From Dehalococcoides mccartyi (GTDB lineage: Bacteria; Chloroflexota; Dehalococcoidia; UBA2979), in contig CAMDAY010000089.1 of NCBI GenBank assembly GCA_945888895.1, positions 1-8,282 on the forward strand: a DNA stretch of 8,282 nt. The letters are read 5' to 3'. Below are positions 6,380-8,282 of this stretch, piece after piece (the stretch's first letter is position 1; every line of letters begins with the position of its first letter). Both the position numbers and the translations under genes were made by a program. The notes below the pieces were generated by a model that saw only the letters and a program-made list of their open reading frames with translations, was not told the origin of the DNA and made no database searches.

Positions 6380-7259
6380 GGGCGGACTCGGCCGCGGACT
6401 GTCCGCGCTCATCCCCGGCAGCGAACCGACGCCGCGCGACGAGCGCGTCCCCACCTCGGACGTTGCGCTCGCGGACATCGTCCCGAACCCGCAGCAGCCG
6501 CGCACGGTCATGGATCCCGGGCGCCTGCAGGAGCTCGCGGACTCGATCAAGATGTACGGGATCATCCAGCCGCTGCTGGTCACGCAGGAGATCGGCGTCG
6601 ACGGACGCACCGTGTACCAGCTGATCGCCGGCGAGCGCCGCTTTCGCGCGGCGAAGGCCGCGGGCCTCGAGCGCGTCCCGGTCACGATCCGCCAGACCAC
6701 GCCGCAGGAGCTCCTCGAGATCGCGATCGTCGAGAACGTGCAGCGTGCGGACCTCAACCCGATCGAAGAGGCGATCGCCTACCAGCGCCTGATGCAGGAG
6801 TTCGGCCTGACGCAGCAGCAGGTCGCGGAGCGCGTCGGCAAGTCCAGGACCGCAGTCGCCAATACGCTGCGCCTCACCGAGCTGCCGGCGGACGTGCGGG
6901 CCTCGATCACCAACGGCGAGATCAGCGAGGGCCACGGCCGCGCGCTCCTCGGCCTGCCGACCGAGGGCGAACGGCTCGCCGCGTGGCAGACCGTGGTCAA
7001 GCACGAGTTGAACGTCCGCGAGACCGAGCGCATGGTACGCGAGGGCGTGAAGCCGAAGCGGAAGACCGCCGAGGTGATCCCCGAGCGCGGCCCTGCGGCG
7101 ATCACGTCCGGGTTCGAGGCGGCGCTGCAGCGCAGCCTGGGCACGAAGGTCGCGTTGAAGCGCACCCAGAAGGGGCGCGGCACGCTGACCATCCACTTCT
7201 ACAGCGACGAGGAGCTGACCGGCGTCCTCGAACGGATTCTCGGAGAGGACGCACTATGA
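6369..7259 (+). CDS. parB: Chromosome-partitioning protein ParB (Spo0J-like)
   Basis: A 296-residue CTP-dependent DNA clamp that loads at parS and spreads. The N-terminus MARKGGLGRGLSALI (1-15) is the basic segment that stimulates ParA ATPase. The CTP-binding N domain has GERRFRA (88-94) and ENVQRADLNPIEEA (122-135). The helix-turn-helix for parS is about 147-170 (LTQQQVAERVGKSRTAVANTLRL), and the C-terminal dimer domain is about 245-296. Length is typical. AGGAG (6357-6361) is 7 nt before the ATG; the gene starts within the last codons of parA. Its TGA overlaps the ATG of the next gene. The target parS is at 1084-1103. Confidence 0.96.
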   Translation: MARKGGLGRGLSALIPGSEPTPRDERVPTSDVALADIVPNPQQPRTVMDPGRLQELADSIKMYGIIQPLLVTQEIGVDGRTVYQLIAGERRFRAAKAAGLERVPVTIRQTTPQELLEIAIVENVQRADLNPIEEAIAYQRLMQEFGLTQQQVAERVGKSRTAVANTLRLTELPADVRASITNGEISEGHGRALLGLPTEGERLAAWQTVVKHELNVRETERMVREGVKPKRKTAEVIPERGPAAITSGFEAALQRSLGTKVALKRTQKGRGTLTIHFYSDEELTGVLERILGEDAL

Positions 7260-7726
7260 GGTCGGGTAGCACTGTCGCGGATCGCCTGAAGGAGATGGGC
7301 ATCGAGCTGCCCCCGGTCCCGCAGCCGCTGGCGATCTACCGCCCGGCGGTGCGCACTGGCAACTACGTCTACATCTCCGGCCAGCTCCCGACCGTCGATG
7401 GCAAGATCCTCACGCCGGGTCGCCTCGGCGTGGACGTCAGCCCCGAGGACGCGAAGGCCGCCGCGCGCGTCGCCGCGATCAACGCGCTCGCCGCCGCGAA
7501 CACGCTGCTCGGCAGCCTCGAGGGGTGTCGCGTGATCCGCACGGTCGGTATGGTCGCCTGCGCGCCCGAGTTCGTCGAGCACCCCGCAGTCGTCAACGGC
7601 GCGAGCGAGCTGCTCCGCGACGTCTTCGGCGAGGAGAAGGGCATCGGCGTCCGCCTCGCGTACGGCATCGCCTCTCTCCCGCTCAACTCGCCGGTCGAGG
7701 TGGAGCTGCTGCTGGAGGTGAGCTAA
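7256..7726 (+). CDS. RidA (YjgF/YER057c/UK114) family protein
   Basis: A 156-residue protein of the RidA superfamily, in which the best-known members are trimeric enamine/imine deaminases that clear reactive 2-aminoacrylate. It belongs to the longer subgroup with an N-terminal RLKEMGIELPPVPQPLAIYRPAVRTGNYVYISGQLP (10-45), a central GRLGVDVSPEDAKAAARVAAINALA and a C-terminal VRLAYGIASLPLNSPVEVELLLEV (132-155). By alignment in mind, Arg133 matches the imine-binding Arg of RidA, so deaminase activity is possible but unproved for this subgroup. The ATG overlaps the parB stop (ATGA), with GAGAGG upstream (7243-7248). The TAA is part of TAATG, shared with the next start. Confidence 0.88.
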   Translation: MRSGSTVADRLKEMGIELPPVPQPLAIYRPAVRTGNYVYISGQLPTVDGKILTPGRLGVDVSPEDAKAAARVAAINALAAANTLLGSLEGCRVIRTVGMVACAPEFVEHPAVVNGASELLRDVFGEEKGIGVRLAYGIASLPLNSPVEVELLLEVS

Positions 7727-8238
7727 TGCCGGGCCAGGGCAACCGCATCGACTTCGTCACCGGCGCGCCGGAGAAGTACGCCGACCTCGTCGACGCGCTC
7801 GCGAAGGTGCCGAACCAGTACCGCGACGCGCTCGCGGGCGCCTCGGACGCGTCGATGCGTGCCGAGCCGTCCGATGGCGGCTGGTCCGCGCAGCGCAACC
7901 TCGCGCACGTCGTGTTCACGTCTGAGGCGAACGACGTCTTCATCAACCAGATGGCGAAGATGACCTCCCCGGTGCGCAAGCAGTACCCGTCCGGCTACAT
8001 CGCCGAGGATCTCGAGCCGCTGCCAAGCGCGGCACTGCTGACCCGCCTCGAAGCCGCGATCGGTCGCACCGTCGAGCTGCTGTCGCACACGCCCGACGCC
8101 GCCTGGGGTCGCCCCGGCGAGGTGCGCGGCAAGCGCCACTCCCTCCGCCAGATGGTGGTGATCCACACCGAGCACCTCGCGGAGCACCTCGTCGAGATCG
8201 CGCGCCTCGTCGTCCCGCCCGCCCCGGTGCGCCGCTAG
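7726..8238 (+). CDS. DinB-like four-helix-bundle protein
   Basis: A 170-residue protein that looks like the DinB/YfiT-type metal-dependent four-helix bundle family. Marks are DGGWSAQRNLAHVVFTSEANDVFI (50-73), which contains the usual W-S-x(3)-N-L-A-H motif with His61, and the last helix RQMVVIHTEHLAEHLVEIARL (141-161) with His147, His150 and His154 as candidate metal ligands. Such proteins include thiol-dependent transferases (bacillithiol or mycothiol S-transferases), but the substrate cannot be told. A full GGAGGTGA (7714-7721) lies 4 nt before ATG 7726, the best ribosome site of the window. It overlaps the ridA-like stop by 1 nt and is the last gene before the terminal repeat. Confidence 0.75.
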   Translation: MPGQGNRIDFVTGAPEKYADLVDALAKVPNQYRDALAGASDASMRAEPSDGGWSAQRNLAHVVFTSEANDVFINQMAKMTSPVRKQYPSGYIAEDLEPLPSAALLTRLEAAIGRTVELLSHTPDAAWGRPGEVRGKRHSLRQMVVIHTEHLAEHLVEIARLVVPPAPVRR

Positions 8239-8246
8239 GTCTCGGA

Positions 8247-8282
8247 GCCCCCCACCCCAACCCTCCCCCGCGCGGGGGGAGG
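8247..8282 (-). repeat. GC-rich hairpin repeat, copy B (cut by the window end)
   Basis: CCTCCCCC (8262-8269) pairs with GGGGGAGG (8275-8282) around a 5-nt loop. Read on the minus strand, the hairpin is followed by GTTGGGGTGGGG, matching the order and tail of the copy at 1-38. It starts 8 nt after the dinB-like stop, so it may also act as the end of the operon, although without a visible T-tract. The element may continue beyond the window. Confidence 0.6.

Overview
This GC-rich bacterial chromosomal window carries one dense, wholly plus-strand gene train: rpmH, rnpA, yidD, a yidC fused to a beta-propeller, jag (khpB), a PfkB-family kinase, parA, parB, a RidA-family gene and a DinB-like gene. 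The rpmH-rnpA-yidD-yidC-jag and parA-parB blocks normally lie beside the replication origin, so the window is probably near oriC. I see no DnaA-box cluster, so the origin itself is not here. The taxon cannot be proved from the sequence. High GC, the gene set, the lipoprotein-type YidC and the kinase/RidA/DinB neighbours would fit a Chloroflexota-like (perhaps Dehalococcoidia) genome, but this is a low-confidence guess.

Layout. Bases 1-188 hold a GC-rich hairpin repeat, a second long hairpin and a good sigma-70-type promoter that reads into rpmH. The ribosome/RNase P/membrane-insertion block (189-4367) follows. A perfect parS palindrome sits exactly on the yidD stop / yidC start, and yidC and jag overlap by 107 bp in different frames. 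A 69-bp gap with a perfect 14-bp inverted repeat separates jag from the second block (4437-8238), which contains kinase, parA, parB, ridA-like and dinB-like genes, all joined by overlapping stop and start codons. The window ends in a second, inverted copy of the hairpin repeat found at base 1.

How the genes work together. RpmH and RnpA supply ribosome and RNase P parts. YidD and YidC work in membrane-protein insertion, and Jag/KhpB is an RNA-binding partner usually encoded next to yidC. ParA and ParB segregate the chromosome origin by loading ParB on parS, and the only parS seen lies inside the yidC start, about 5.3 kb upstream of parB. The kinase and the RidA and DinB proteins are metabolic or detoxification-type passengers whose substrates are not deducible.

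Most interesting points: the lipoprotein-anchored, roughly eight-bladed PQQ-like propeller fused to a YidC core, the parS at the yidC start, the overprinted basic YidC tail, the RGG/Asp-rich linker in Jag, the hairpins at gene junctions, and the matching inverted repeats at both window ends.
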